Below, piece after piece: positions 33,998-42,479 of a stretch of DNA of 64,000 nt. This stretch comes from an uncultured Hyphomicrobiales bacterium (GTDB lineage: Bacteria > Pseudomonadota > Alphaproteobacteria > Rhizobiales > Beijerinckiaceae), in contig CAIUWR010000078.1 of NCBI GenBank assembly GCA_903902915.1, forward strand, positions 1-64,000, read 5' to 3'. How positions within the stretch are numbered: position 1 is the stretch's first letter; the number at the start of each line of letters is the position of its first letter. The translations under genes were made by a program, and so were the position numbers. Under the pieces are notes generated by a model, which saw only the letters and a list, made by a program, of their open reading frames with translations, was not told where the DNA came from and did no database searches.

Positions 33998-34783
33998 ATG
34001 AGCGGCATCGTCGTCGAAGGGCTTCGGCATCTCTACAGGCCAAAGCGCGGCGCGCCTGTGCTGGCGTTGGAAGATGTGACTCTCAGCGTGGGCGATCAGG
34101 AGTTCATCGCCCTGCTTGGCCCCTCCGGCTGCGGAAAATCCACCCTGCTCTACCTCATGGGCGGTTTTCTGCCCGTGGAGACCGGCCTCATCACCATGGA
34201 TGGCGCGCCCGTCGCGGGGCCGGGACCCGATCGCGGCGTCGTGTTCCAGCATTTTGCGCTGTTCCCCTGGAAGACCGTGCTGCAAAACGTGCTCTATGGG
34301 CTGGAGCGCCAGCCCTTGGCGCGCGGCGAGCGCGAGGCGCGCGCCCTCGCTTTCATCAAGATGGTCGGCCTCTCGGGCTTCGAGAATAATTACCCCTCCC
34401 AGCTCTCCGGCGGCATGAAGCAGCGCGCGGCCATCGCCCGCACGCTGGCCATCGACCCGAAGGCGCTGCTGATGGACGAGCCCTTCGGCGCGCTCGACGC
34501 GCAGACCCGCCATCTCATGCAGACCGAACTGCTCGCCATCTGGCGCCGCTCCCCCAAGACCGTGATCTTCGTCACCCATGACGTGCAGGAGGCGGTCTAT
34601 CTGGCGGAGCGCATCGTGGTCATGTCGGCGCGGCCCGGGCGCATCAAGGAGATCGTGACCGTGGGCCTCGACAAGGCGGACCCGGAGCTGACGCGCAGCA
34701 GCGCCTTCGCGCAAATGAGCGATCATGTCTGGTCGCTGGTGCGCGACGAGGCGATCAAGGCGCAGGCGGGCGTCGGCCCATGA
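33998..34783 (+). CDS. ABC transporter ATP-binding protein (nitrate/sulfonate/taurine type)
   Basis: ATPase of an importer, 261 residues from the ATG at 33998. Walker A LLGPSGCGKST, Q-loop FQHFALFPWKTVLQNV, signature QLSGGMKQR, Walker B ALLMDEPFGALDAQ and H-loop VTHDVQEA are intact. The FPWKTVLQN pattern is that of SsuB/TauB/NrtD ATPases. It overlaps the next gene by four bases, giving one operon with two different permease genes. No binding protein is adjacent; the receptors at 40729 and 51298 are of the matching family. Substrate unknown. Confidence 0.9.
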   Translation: MSGIVVEGLRHLYRPKRGAPVLALEDVTLSVGDQEFIALLGPSGCGKSTLLYLMGGFLPVETGLITMDGAPVAGPGPDRGVVFQHFALFPWKTVLQNVLYGLERQPLARGEREARALAFIKMVGLSGFENNYPSQLSGGMKQRAAIARTLAIDPKALLMDEPFGALDAQTRHLMQTELLAIWRRSPKTVIFVTHDVQEAVYLAERIVVMSARPGRIKEIVTVGLDKADPELTRSSAFAQMSDHVWSLVRDEAIKAQAGVGP

Positions 34784-35532
34784 ACGCGCTCTCCAGCGCC
34801 GTCCTGCGCTATTCCCCCCTGCTGATTCTGGCCCTGTGCTGGGAGGCGGCGGCGCGCAGCGGCTTGTTCTCCTCATCGTCCCTGCCCCCGCTCAGCGCCA
34901 TCGCGCTGGCCTGGGTCGATCTGGCGCGCAGCGGCGACCTCACCGGCAATACGCTGGCCTCGCTCTGGCGCACGGGCGCGGGGCTGGGGCTGGCCATCGT
35001 CATCGGCGCGGTGCTGGGCTTCGCCATGGCCTTCTGGCGCGGCGCCGAGACCGCCCTGAGTCCGGTGGTGGAGCTGTTCTATCCCCTGCCAAAATCCGCC
35101 CTGATCCCCGTCACCGCCCTCTGGCTGGGCTTTGGCGATGGGTCGAAGATCCTCTTGATCTGCATGGGCTGCATGCTGCCGGTGACCATGGGCGCCTTCA
35201 ACGGCGCCCTTTCCGCCGACCGCACCCTGCTCTGGTCCGCCCGCAGCCTTGGCGCCAGCCGGTTGCGCAGCATGTGGGATGTGGTGCTGCCCAGCGCCGT
35301 TCCCGAATTGCTGAACGGAATCCGCACAGCGCTGGCCCTGTCCTTCGTGCTGCTGGTGAGTTCCGAACTGATCGTCTCGCGCGAGGGGCTGGGCTATCTG
35401 ATCGGCTTTCTGGGCTCGAACGGAACCTATGAATCCATGTTCGCGGTGGTGCTGACGGTGGCCTTCATCGGCTTTCTCGCCGATCAGCTTTTCGAGTCCT
35501 TCGTGCGGAGGATCCTCGCATGGCGGGACTGA
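34780..35532 (+). CDS. ABC transporter permease, SsuC/TauC type (first)
   Basis: A 250-residue inner-membrane permease. About six hydrophobic segments are visible, starting YSPLLILALCWEAAARSG. The cytoplasmic loop that contacts the ATPase follows the binding-protein-dependent permease pattern, SARSLGASRLRSMWDVVLPSAVPELLNGIRTALALSFVLLVSSELI. Overlaps the ATPase gene by four bases and the second permease by 13. Having two distinct permeases implies a heterodimeric channel. Confidence 0.88.
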   Translation: MNALSSAVLRYSPLLILALCWEAAARSGLFSSSSLPPLSAIALAWVDLARSGDLTGNTLASLWRTGAGLGLAIVIGAVLGFAMAFWRGAETALSPVVELFYPLPKSALIPVTALWLGFGDGSKILLICMGCMLPVTMGAFNGALSADRTLLWSARSLGASRLRSMWDVVLPSAVPELLNGIRTALALSFVLLVSSELIVSREGLGYLIGFLGSNGTYESMFAVVLTVAFIGFLADQLFESFVRRILAWRD

Positions 35533-36305
35533 CCACGCCCTCCTTCGCCGCCCGCGCCGGACACCTCGCCCTGCGCTGGTCGCTGGTCGTCGCGCTCTTC
35601 GTTTCCTGGGAGCTGCTGACGCGCAGCCGCACCTTCACGCCCTTCATGCTGCCCTCGCCGCAAAGCGTGCTGGAGCGCATCTGGCGCGATGGAAGCAGCG
35701 GGGATCTCTTCATCAACATGGCGCTGACCATCTATCGCGCGTTGGCGGGCTTCCTCATCGCCGCCATGCTGGGCGTCAGCATCGGCCTTCTGATGGCGCG
35801 CAACGCGGGCCTGCGCTGGTTTCTCGATCCGGTGATCTCGGTTGGCTTTCCCATGCCCAAGATCACCTTTCTGCCGGTGATCGTGCTGTGGTTGGGCTTT
35901 TACGACACGGCCAAGATCAGCATGGTGGTGTTCGACGCCATCTTCCCGATCCTCACCGCGACCATCGCGGGGGTGCGCAGCGTGGAAAAGGAGCTGATCT
36001 GGTCGGCCCGCAATCTGGGCGCGCGCGAACGCGACCTCCTGTGGCAGATCCTGCTCCCCGCCGCCTCGCCGCAGATCCTCACCGGCTTGCAGGTCGCTCT
36101 GCCCATCGCGCTCATCGTCGCGGTGGTGGCGGAGATGATGATGGGAGGCTACGGCATGGGCGGCGCCATGATCCAGGCCTCCCGCATGGCCGATTCACGC
36201 GGCGTCTTCGCAGGCATCCTCGAGATCTCCATCGTCGGCTGGATCTTCGTGAAAGCCATGGTTATGCTGCGCGCGCGGCTGCTGTTCTGGCATGCGCAGA
36301 GGTAG
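35520..36305 (+). CDS. ABC transporter permease, SsuC/TauC type (second)
   Basis: 261 residues; membrane segments start at HLALRWSLVVALFVSWELLTRS. The coupling loop is WSARNLGARERDLLWQILLPAASPQILTGLQVALPIALIVAVVAEMM, read in pieces. Distinct in sequence from the preceding permease but of the same family, so ATPase plus two permeases make a heteromeric importer. Its ATG lies 13 bases inside the previous gene, indicating tight co-translation. Confidence 0.88.
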   Translation: MAGLTTPSFAARAGHLALRWSLVVALFVSWELLTRSRTFTPFMLPSPQSVLERIWRDGSSGDLFINMALTIYRALAGFLIAAMLGVSIGLLMARNAGLRWFLDPVISVGFPMPKITFLPVIVLWLGFYDTAKISMVVFDAIFPILTATIAGVRSVEKELIWSARNLGARERDLLWQILLPAASPQILTGLQVALPIALIVAVVAEMMMGGYGMGGAMIQASRMADSRGVFAGILEISIVGWIFVKAMVMLRARLLFWHAQR

Positions 36306-36313
36306 GATTGCCC

Positions 36314-36526
36314 ATGGCTAAAAACGACAAACTCGGCGAAGGGGCCGACGATACGGGATCTACAGGCGGCGACGGCTGGATTGACGAAGACGACGCCCCC
36401 GACCTGTCTTCGCCAGACTATCAAGCGAAAATCGCCGCCGCGATCACCTGCGCACCACCGGCGGCGGGCTCCAGCGGCCGTCCAGCGCCTCGGGCCGGGG
36501 CGCGTAGAGGCGCAGGGTCATGCTGA
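36314..36526 (+). pseudogene. Truncated small acidic ORF, BrnA/CopG-antitoxin-like tail
   Basis: A 70-codon frame starting nine bases after the permease stop. The first 45 residues are acidic; GWIDEDDAPDLSSPDYQAKIAAAI recalls (in part) the DPDDAPELTDEFFxxA motif of BrnA-type antitoxin proteins. From about residue 46 the frame runs antisense through the 3' end of the DUF1254 gene and turns into arginine/proline/alanine-rich sequence without biological look. I read it as a gene whose 3' part was lost. No toxin partner is adjacent. Confidence 0.4.
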
Positions 36527-37847
36527 TGGGGCCGCGCGCGGGGGCGGGCAGCCAGTTGGCGCGCTGCTGCGGGCCGGGATCGTCGCTCTGGACGGAAATG
36601 TCGAGGGAGCCATCGGCGTTGAAGACCAGCGGATCGCGGTCGCCCAGCGCGTAGCGGTTGAGGGAATTGGCGACGGGGAAGCCTTCGGCGTCATACATGG
36701 TCAGGGACCAGAAGGCGTCGGCGGGGGGCAGCTCGCCCTTCCTGAAACTGACCACATAGCGGTTCTCGCCCATCACGGGCTTGCCCTCGGAATCCTGCAA
36801 ATTCAGCGGATAGACGGCGTCCTGCGGCTGGTTGGCGCCAAGGCCGCGCTGGGCGACGACGGCGCGTTCGAAATAGTCGTCGCCATAGACGCCCAGCGAC
36901 GTGTTGATCTGCCAGCCATTGACCATCTTGCCGATGGAGCCGCCGCGCTCGTTCATCAGCCTCAACCCATTCGCCGCGCCCTCTTCCACAGCGGCGCGGA
37001 TGGTTGGATCAAGCGAGGCGAGATCGAAGGGCTTGCCCCGCTCGACGCCGATCCGCTCCAGACGGCTCAGTTGCGACCAATCCGTGATCTGCGGTGGATT
37101 TTCAGCCAGCAGGTCCGCGCCCCTGCGGAAGAATTCTTCGGGCTTCATGGCGTCGACCTGCGTCTTGGGCGCCGTCGTCATGTCGAGCGCGGGATTGATC
37201 GTGACGGCGGGCGCCACGGGCGGCTTGCCCCAATCCACGAGGCGCGTCAGCTTGTAACCCGACTGAACCTGACGCACGGCCGCATAGTCGGACGGCCCAT
37301 TGGTCTGGGTGCGCCCGATGATCCACACACGGGGCGTCGGCGCCGCGATGGCCTGCACCCCCTCCGGCAACGCGCCGCTCCAGCCGGGCGGCGTCACCGC
37401 GAAATTCCCGGCCCCATCGCCGCTGGTGCGCGAACCGGGCGCGGCGAACACATTCGACCACATGTCCAGCATGGGCATGAGATAATAGCGGCCCTTCATC
37501 TCGGGCAGGCTGAGGATCACCGGACCCTGCGTCAGATCCAGCCAGGCGGAGGAATAAAGCGTGTCGAAATTGGGCCGCACCACCGTACGGAACGAGGCAT
37601 CGGGATAGGCGGCCATGTGGGAGAAGGCGTTGGCGGGGCCAAAGCCGGGAACTTGCCCGGGCGGCATATTGGTGGTGATGCGGCGCGTCAGGTCCATGGT
37701 CACCAGCGGATAAAAATATTGATAAGCCTCCGCCGCGATCTGCCGCGCCTCGCTGGCCTGCGTGGTGGTGGGCGCGGCGGCTTTGACGGGAAGCGTCGAA
37801 CTGAGCATGGCGGCGCAGAGCGCCAGGGAGATCCGGAACGTCGTCAT
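36444..37847 (-). CDS. Secreted DUF1254/DUF1214 domain protein
   Basis: 467 residues from the ATG at 37847, which has GGAGGA upstream and opens a signal peptide (MTTFRISLALCAAMLSSTLPVKA). The DUF1254 domain comes first (AAEAYQYFYPLVTMDLTRR, VVRPNFDTLYSSAWLDL, YYLMPMLDMWSNVFAAPGSRT), then DUF1214 (WSLTMYDAEGFPVANSLNRYALGDR and the C-terminal NWLPAPARGPISMTLRLYAPRPEALDGRWSPP). The family is widespread, periplasmic and without a settled function. Its 3' end overlaps the truncated ORF on the other strand by 83 bases. Confidence 0.9.
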   Translation of the reverse strand: MTTFRISLALCAAMLSSTLPVKAAAPTTTQASEARQIAAEAYQYFYPLVTMDLTRRITTNMPPGQVPGFGPANAFSHMAAYPDASFRTVVRPNFDTLYSSAWLDLTQGPVILSLPEMKGRYYLMPMLDMWSNVFAAPGSRTSGDGAGNFAVTPPGWSGALPEGVQAIAAPTPRVWIIGRTQTNGPSDYAAVRQVQSGYKLTRLVDWGKPPVAPAVTINPALDMTTAPKTQVDAMKPEEFFRRGADLLAENPPQITDWSQLSRLERIGVERGKPFDLASLDPTIRAAVEEGAANGLRLMNERGGSIGKMVNGWQINTSLGVYGDDYFERAVVAQRGLGANQPQDAVYPLNLQDSEGKPVMGENRYVVSFRKGELPPADAFWSLTMYDAEGFPVANSLNRYALGDRDPLVFNADGSLDISVQSDDPGPQQRANWLPAPARGPISMTLRLYAPRPEALDGRWSPPPVVRR

Positions 37848-38065
37848 ATGCAGATCCTCCAGAGCGCGCAGAACCGAAAGATGGCGGAGCATCACGCCTC
37901 CTCATGCTATGGTCGTGACAATTGAACGCGGACCAAAGGCCGACCACGGTCGAGATGGCGCGGCCTGGCGCCAAGTCAACTGGCCGTCAGGGCGCCCTTC
38001 CTCGCAGGCGCAACATGGCGTAAGGGAGCCGGGCCCCGCCCTTTCGCCCAAGGCCCAACCCGCTC

Positions 38066-39688
38066 ATGATCCGCCTCGACAACATTTCCAAGCAGAACGG
38101 CCATCAGATTCTCTTCATCGAGGCCTCCGCCGCCCTTCAGCGGGGCGAGAAGATCGGTCTCGTCGGCCCCAACGGCTCGGGCAAGACCACACTGTTCCGC
38201 ATGATCACCGGCGAGGAGCTGCCGGATGAGGGTCAGGTGGGCGTCGATCGGGGCGTCACCATCGGCTATTTCAGCCAGGATGTCGGTGAAATGTCCGGCC
38301 GCAGCGCCGCCGCCGAGGTGATGGACGGCGCAGGCCCGGTGAGCGAAGTCGCCGCGCGCCTGCGCGAGCTGGAGGCCGCCATGGGCGACCCCGACCAGGC
38401 CGACAATATGGACGAGATCATCGAGCTTTATGGCGAGGCGCAGGGGCGCTTCGAGGAGCTGGGCGGCTATGCGCTGGAAGGCCGCGCCCGCGAGGTGCTG
38501 GCGGGCCTGAGCTTCACCGAAGAGATGATGGACGGCGACGTGGGCGCGCTTTCGGGCGGCTGGAAGATGCGCGTGGCCCTCGCCCGCATCCTGCTCATGC
38601 GCCCGGACTGCATGCTGCTCGACGAGCCGAGCAACCATCTGGATCTGGAAAGCCTGATCTGGCTGGAAGACTTCTTGCGCGGCTACGAGGGCGCCCTGCT
38701 CATGACCTCCCATGATCGCGCCTTCATGAACCGCATCGTCACCAAAGTGGTGGAGATCGACGGCGGCTCGCTCAATTCCTATTCGGGCGATTATGAATTC
38801 TATGAGGCCCAGCGCGCGCAGAACGAGAAGCAGCAGCTGGCGCAATTCGAGCGCCAGCAGGCCATGCTCGCCAAGGAGATCAAGTTCATCGAGCGCTTCA
38901 AGGCGCGCGCCTCCCATGCGGCGCAAGTCCAAAGCCGCGTGAAAAAACTCGACAAGATCGAGCGCGTGGAGCCGCCCAAGCGCCGCCAGTCCGTGACCTT
39001 CGAATTCCCGCCAGCGCCCCGCTCCGGCGAGGATGTGGTCACGCTGAAGAACGTCAACAAGAGCTATGGCGACCGCGTGATCTATGAAGGGCTCGACTTT
39101 CTGGTGCGCCGCAAGGAGCGCTGGTGCGTGATGGGGGTCAATGGCGCGGGCAAGTCCACCTTGTTGAAACTGGTGGTTGGCGCGACCGGTCCCGACACCG
39201 GCGCAGTGACCATGGGCGGCACGGTGAAGATGGGCTATTTCGCCCAGCACGCCATGGAAGTGCTGGACGGCGAACTCAGCGTGTTCCAGCAGCTGGAGGC
39301 GACCTTCCCGCAGGCGGGTCAGGGCTCGCTGCGCGCGCTCGCGGGTTGCTTCGGTTTTTCGGGCGACGACATCGAGAAGAAATGCCGCGTGCTGTCGGGG
39401 GGCGAAAAGGCGCGGCTGGTGATGGCGCAGCTGCTCTATGATCCGCCAAACTTCCTCGTGCTCGACGAGCCCACCAACCATCTGGATCTCGCCACGAAAG
39501 AGATGCTGGTCGAGGCGCTTTCGCAATATGAGGGCGCCATGCTCTTCGTGTCCCATGACCGCCACTTCCTCGCCGCGCTCTCCAACCGCGTGCTGGAACT
39601 GACCCCCGACGGCATCCACAAATATGGCGGCGGCTATACGGAATATGTGGCGCGCACTGGCCAGGAAGCGCCGGGGTTGCGGCGGTAG
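38066..39688 (+). CDS. ABC-F family ATPase, YbiT-like translation factor
   Basis: 540 residues with two ABC domains on one chain and no membrane segment, the ABC-F layout; such proteins act on ribosomes. First domain: Walker A GPNGSGKTT, signature LSGGWKMR, Walker B LLDEPSNHLD. Second: GVNGAGKST, LSGGEKAR, LVLDEPTNHLD. The linker helix pair QRAQNEKQQLAQFERQQAMLAKEIKFIERF, then KASxAxQVQSR-like sequence, fits the YbiT/EttA branch; the long C-terminal coil of Uup is missing. It lies between DUF1254 and DUF2786 genes with no obvious operon partner. Confidence 0.88.
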   Translation: MIRLDNISKQNGHQILFIEASAALQRGEKIGLVGPNGSGKTTLFRMITGEELPDEGQVGVDRGVTIGYFSQDVGEMSGRSAAAEVMDGAGPVSEVAARLRELEAAMGDPDQADNMDEIIELYGEAQGRFEELGGYALEGRAREVLAGLSFTEEMMDGDVGALSGGWKMRVALARILLMRPDCMLLDEPSNHLDLESLIWLEDFLRGYEGALLMTSHDRAFMNRIVTKVVEIDGGSLNSYSGDYEFYEAQRAQNEKQQLAQFERQQAMLAKEIKFIERFKARASHAAQVQSRVKKLDKIERVEPPKRRQSVTFEFPPAPRSGEDVVTLKNVNKSYGDRVIYEGLDFLVRRKERWCVMGVNGAGKSTLLKLVVGATGPDTGAVTMGGTVKMGYFAQHAMEVLDGELSVFQQLEATFPQAGQGSLRALAGCFGFSGDDIEKKCRVLSGGEKARLVMAQLLYDPPNFLVLDEPTNHLDLATKEMLVEALSQYEGAMLFVSHDRHFLAALSNRVLELTPDGIHKYGGGYTEYVARTGQEAPGLRR

Positions 39689-39689
39689 A

Positions 39690-40406
39690 CTAGCCGCCGC
39701 CTTGTCCCTGAATGCCCTCATGGATCGTCAGCGACGCGCCGGCCACCCCGCCTGCGTCATAGGCCGTTGGCGACACCATGCGGGTGGGGCGGCGTACTTG
39801 TCGCAACTCCAGCCCCAGCTTCGCCATTTCAGTCTCCACCACGGCGCTTTTCAACACGACGAGATCGCGGCGGCCCAGATTGCGCGCCGCGTCCCGCGCA
39901 TCTTTCATGTCCGTCAGCTTGCGCGCGATGGACATGACCATGCCCAGCGTGAACGAGCCATGGGCCACATGCCGCTCCTGATGGCGAAAGCGCTGATAGG
40001 CGTGGGTGGTCTTGTAGCGGCCGAGTTCCGCGCGCACCGAATTGTCGATCAGTTCGGCGAGATAAAGCGCCACTTCCGCATCTGACGGCAGGCCGAAAAA
40101 GACATAGCGCGCTTCACCCTCGGGATTCTTCTCGCGCCATACGCGACAATCGCAAAAGCGCCCGATGGCGCCCACGCAATAGTCGAGAGGAATGCGATTC
40201 TTGCGGCGGGTCTCGAAGACGCGGCGTTCGCAGGCGGACTCGCGCAGCTCCACGTCGCTCAAGGTGAGGTCGTAGCGATCCAGCAATTCGGCGACCTTGG
40301 CGGCGGCCATCATGGCCTCGGCCTCGGTGCAGCCATTGTCCATGGTCTTGGCGCGCAGGGCCTGGATACGCAGCTTGAGCTTGTCCAGGGCGGCGGGGTC
40401 AGTCAC
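39690..40406 (-). CDS. DUF2786 domain protein
   Basis: 238 residues from a GTG at 40406 that has AAGGA eight bases upstream; longer starts lack family sequence. The N-terminal DUF2786 motif is DKLKLRIQALRAKTMDNGCTEAEAMMAAAKVAELLDRYDLTLSDVELRE (in pieces), where the glutamates are conserved. The rest includes RIPLDYCVGAIGRFCDCRVWREK and FFGLPSDAEVALYLAELIDNSV, seen in phage- and bacteria-encoded relatives. No function is known for the family. It is convergent with the ABC-F gene, with one base between stops. Confidence 0.83.
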   Translation of the reverse strand: MTDPAALDKLKLRIQALRAKTMDNGCTEAEAMMAAAKVAELLDRYDLTLSDVELRESACERRVFETRRKNRIPLDYCVGAIGRFCDCRVWREKNPEGEARYVFFGLPSDAEVALYLAELIDNSVRAELGRYKTTHAYQRFRHQERHVAHGSFTLGMVMSIARKLTDMKDARDAARNLGRRDLVVLKSAVVETEMAKLGLELRQVRRPTRMVSPTAYDAGGVAGASLTIHEGIQGQGGG

Positions 40407-40728
40407 GATCAGATCCTTCAGGCGACGTCGCCTCGCTACCGCATCTAGGATGTATCGCCGATGCAAGGCAAGACGCCGCCACAGGCGTTCGGCGCAAGCT
40501 CGTCCGTCGCCTTTCGGCGGAGATTGATTTTCTGCGCCAGGTTCGATCTATTCTCCCTCAAGCGACCGCAACGAACGGTCCCGGTTGGGGGAAATATGAC
40601 ACAGGACGGTTTTCTGGTCGGCGCCGCGCCTGCGGCCGCATATCCCCATTTTCATGATCGGCGCCGAACGCGGCTTTGACCCAAGACGGCGTGGACGTCC
40701 TGTCCAAAATAAACCAAGGGAGCATCAT
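40407..40728. other. 322-base intergenic region
   Basis: Lies between divergent DUF2786 and receptor genes and must hold both promoters. No gene or structured RNA was recognised; short GC-rich dyads occur around 40620-40670 (for instance the GGCGCCG repeats). The receptor ribosome-binding site AAGGGAG is at 40715-40721. Confidence 0.4.
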
Positions 40729-41739
40729 ATGCGTTTAGGACACTTTCTGACGGGAGCTGCGGCCGCAGCCGCCATGCTCGCCTCCACCCTGGCGGCCAGC
40801 GCGGAGCCTCTGAAGATCCGTCTGGCCTGGATCATTCCAGCCGCCAATATCGGACCGATCCTCTTCGCCAAGCCGGGCCTCGCCAAAAATCTGGGCAAGA
40901 CCTATGTGCTGGAGCCGGTGCGCTTCCAGGGCACGCCGCCGATGATCACTGCGCTGGCGGTGAACGAGATCGACGTGGGGCTTCTGGGCTTCACCACCAT
41001 GGGGCTGGCGATCCAGAACGCAGGCATGGACGATCTGCGCATCTTCGCCAATGAATTCGCGGACGGCGCGCATGATCATCACAGCAACGAATTCATGGTG
41101 CGCGCCGACAGCGGCATCAAGAGCGTGGCCGATCTCAAGGGCAAGGTGCTGGCCACCAATGCTGCGGGCAGCGCGGTGGACGTGGCCATGCGCGCCATGC
41201 TGAACAAGGCGGGCCTTGTGGACAAGCGCGATTACACCGTCGTGGAGGCGGGCTTCGGCGCCATGAAGGCCATGCTGCTGGAAAAGAAGGTGGATCTGAT
41301 CCCCGCCGCGCCGCCCTTCCACAATGATGCGGAACTGCGCAAGAACGCCGCCGTGCTCTTCACCCAGAAAGACGCCATGGGACCGTCAGCGCTGGGCGTC
41401 TGGGTGGCCCATGCGGACTTCCTGAAGAAGAACCGCGCCGCGATGGTCGATTTTCTGACCGACGCCATGGTCGCCACCCGCTGGTATCTGGATCCGAAGA
41501 ATCAGGAAGAAGCGGTGAAGATCGCCTCTGACTTCGCCAAGGCCCCGCCCGCGCTCTTCGCCGGCTGGCTTTACACGCAGAAGGATTATTACCGCGATCC
41601 CGACCTCAAACTCGACATCCCCGCCTTTCAGGCCAACATGGACCTGCAACGGGAGCTGGGTTTCCTGAAGGACAAGATCGAGATCGGCAAATATGTCGAT
41701 TCAAGCCTGATCGAAGAGGCGGCCAAGCGTTTGCAGTAA
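40729..41739 (+). CDS. ABC transporter substrate-binding protein (SsuA/NrtA-like)
   Basis: 336 residues from the ATG at 40729 after AAGGGAG. A signal peptide is clear (HFLTGAAAAAAMLASTLAASA), then EPLKIRLAWIIPAANIGPILFAKPGLAKN. VNEIDVGLLGFTTMGLAIQNA, SVADLKGKVLATNAAGSAVD and AGFGAMKAMLLEKKVDLIPAAPP follow the NMT1/SsuA pattern. The matching ATPase and permeases lie 4.4 kb upstream at 33998-36305; pairing is plausible but unproven. It ends convergent to efp with a hairpin between. Confidence 0.83.
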   Translation: MRLGHFLTGAAAAAAMLASTLAASAEPLKIRLAWIIPAANIGPILFAKPGLAKNLGKTYVLEPVRFQGTPPMITALAVNEIDVGLLGFTTMGLAIQNAGMDDLRIFANEFADGAHDHHSNEFMVRADSGIKSVADLKGKVLATNAAGSAVDVAMRAMLNKAGLVDKRDYTVVEAGFGAMKAMLLEKKVDLIPAAPPFHNDAELRKNAAVLFTQKDAMGPSALGVWVAHADFLKKNRAAMVDFLTDAMVATRWYLDPKNQEEAVKIASDFAKAPPALFAGWLYTQKDYYRDPDLKLDIPAFQANMDLQRELGFLKDKIEIGKYVDSSLIEEAAKRLQ

Positions 41740-41747
41740 TCAAGACC

Positions 41748-41777
41748 GCGCCAGCGGGCCCAATGCTCCGCTGGCGC
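41748..41777. terminator. Bidirectional hairpin between convergent receptor and efp genes
   Basis: GCGCCAGCGG (41748-41757) pairs perfectly with CCGCTGGCGC (41768-41777). There is no T tract on either side, but the position between two stop codons fits a transcription barrier. Confidence 0.55.
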
Positions 41778-41795
41778 AATTACAAAGGCCGCGGC

Positions 41796-42365
41796 TCAGT
41801 CCTTGGCGCGCTCGACATAGGAGCCGTCTTCGGTCTGAACGACGACGCGGGTGCCGACCGAAATGTGGGGCGGGACCATGGTGCGGGCGCCGTTTGACAG
41901 GATCGCGGGCTTGAAGGAGGACGAGGCCGTCTGGCCCTTCATGGCGGGCTCGGTCTCGACGACTTCAAGGGTGACGCGCGCGGGCAGCTGCACGCCCACG
42001 GCCACGCCGTTGAAGATGCTCAGGATGATCTTCTGGCCTTCCTGCAGGAACACCTTCTGCGAGCCGATCACGTCGTCCGGCACGTTCAACTGATCGTAGT
42101 TTTCGGCGTTCATGAAGTGGTTGCCGTCGCCATCCGAGTAGAGATAGCTGTATTCGGTGTCTTCCACGAAGGCGCGCTCGACCTGTTCGGTGGTCTTGTA
42201 GCGCACGCTGGTCTTCACGCCATCCGACAGGCGGCGCATGTCGATCTGGGTCGTGGGCGTGCCCTTGCCGGGGTGAAAGCTCTCGGCGGAGAGCACGGCG
42301 TAAAGCTGGCCATCCTCGTGCTCGATGATGTTGCCCTTGCGAACCGAACTGGCGATGACTTTCAC
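41796..42365 (-). CDS. efp: Elongation factor P
   Basis: EF-P binds between the P and E sites and rescues ribosomes stalled on polyproline. 189 residues, full length, three beta-barrel domains. The modified residue is Lys34 in [12 protein letters not shown], which matches the lysylated lysine of the E. coli type rather than the rhamnosylated arginine. The genes for the modifying enzymes EpmA and EpmB diverge from it, so the modification set is complete at this locus apart from hydroxylase EpmC, which is not seen. Confidence 0.97.
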   Translation of the reverse strand: MKVIASSVRKGNIIEHEDGQLYAVLSAESFHPGKGTPTTQIDMRRLSDGVKTSVRYKTTEQVERAFVEDTEYSYLYSDGDGNHFMNAENYDQLNVPDDVIGSQKVFLQEGQKIILSIFNGVAVGVQLPARVTLEVVETEPAMKGQTASSSFKPAILSNGARTMVPPHISVGTRVVVQTEDGSYVERAKD

Positions 42366-42479
42366 GGCGGTATCCTTGGTTGATGGCAGGCCTTGCGCAG
42401 CCTATTGAGGGCGTTCTTGAGCGGCCTGTACCATAATTCTCTCGGCGAAGCGCCATCCCTATGGCAAAGCACGGCACGA

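Noticed and set aside
32936-34876. Long open frame on the minus strand across the porin and ABC ATPase genes
   Set aside because: It is antisense to two genes with clear family motifs and has a histidine/arginine/alanine-rich chance composition.
36381-37925. Long plus-strand frame opposite DUF1254
   Set aside because: The minus strand has a signal peptide, ribosome-binding site and DUF1254/DUF1214 motifs.
37976-39721. Long minus-strand frame opposite the ABC-F gene
   Set aside because: The plus strand encodes a complete two-domain ATPase; the antisense frame shows no domain.
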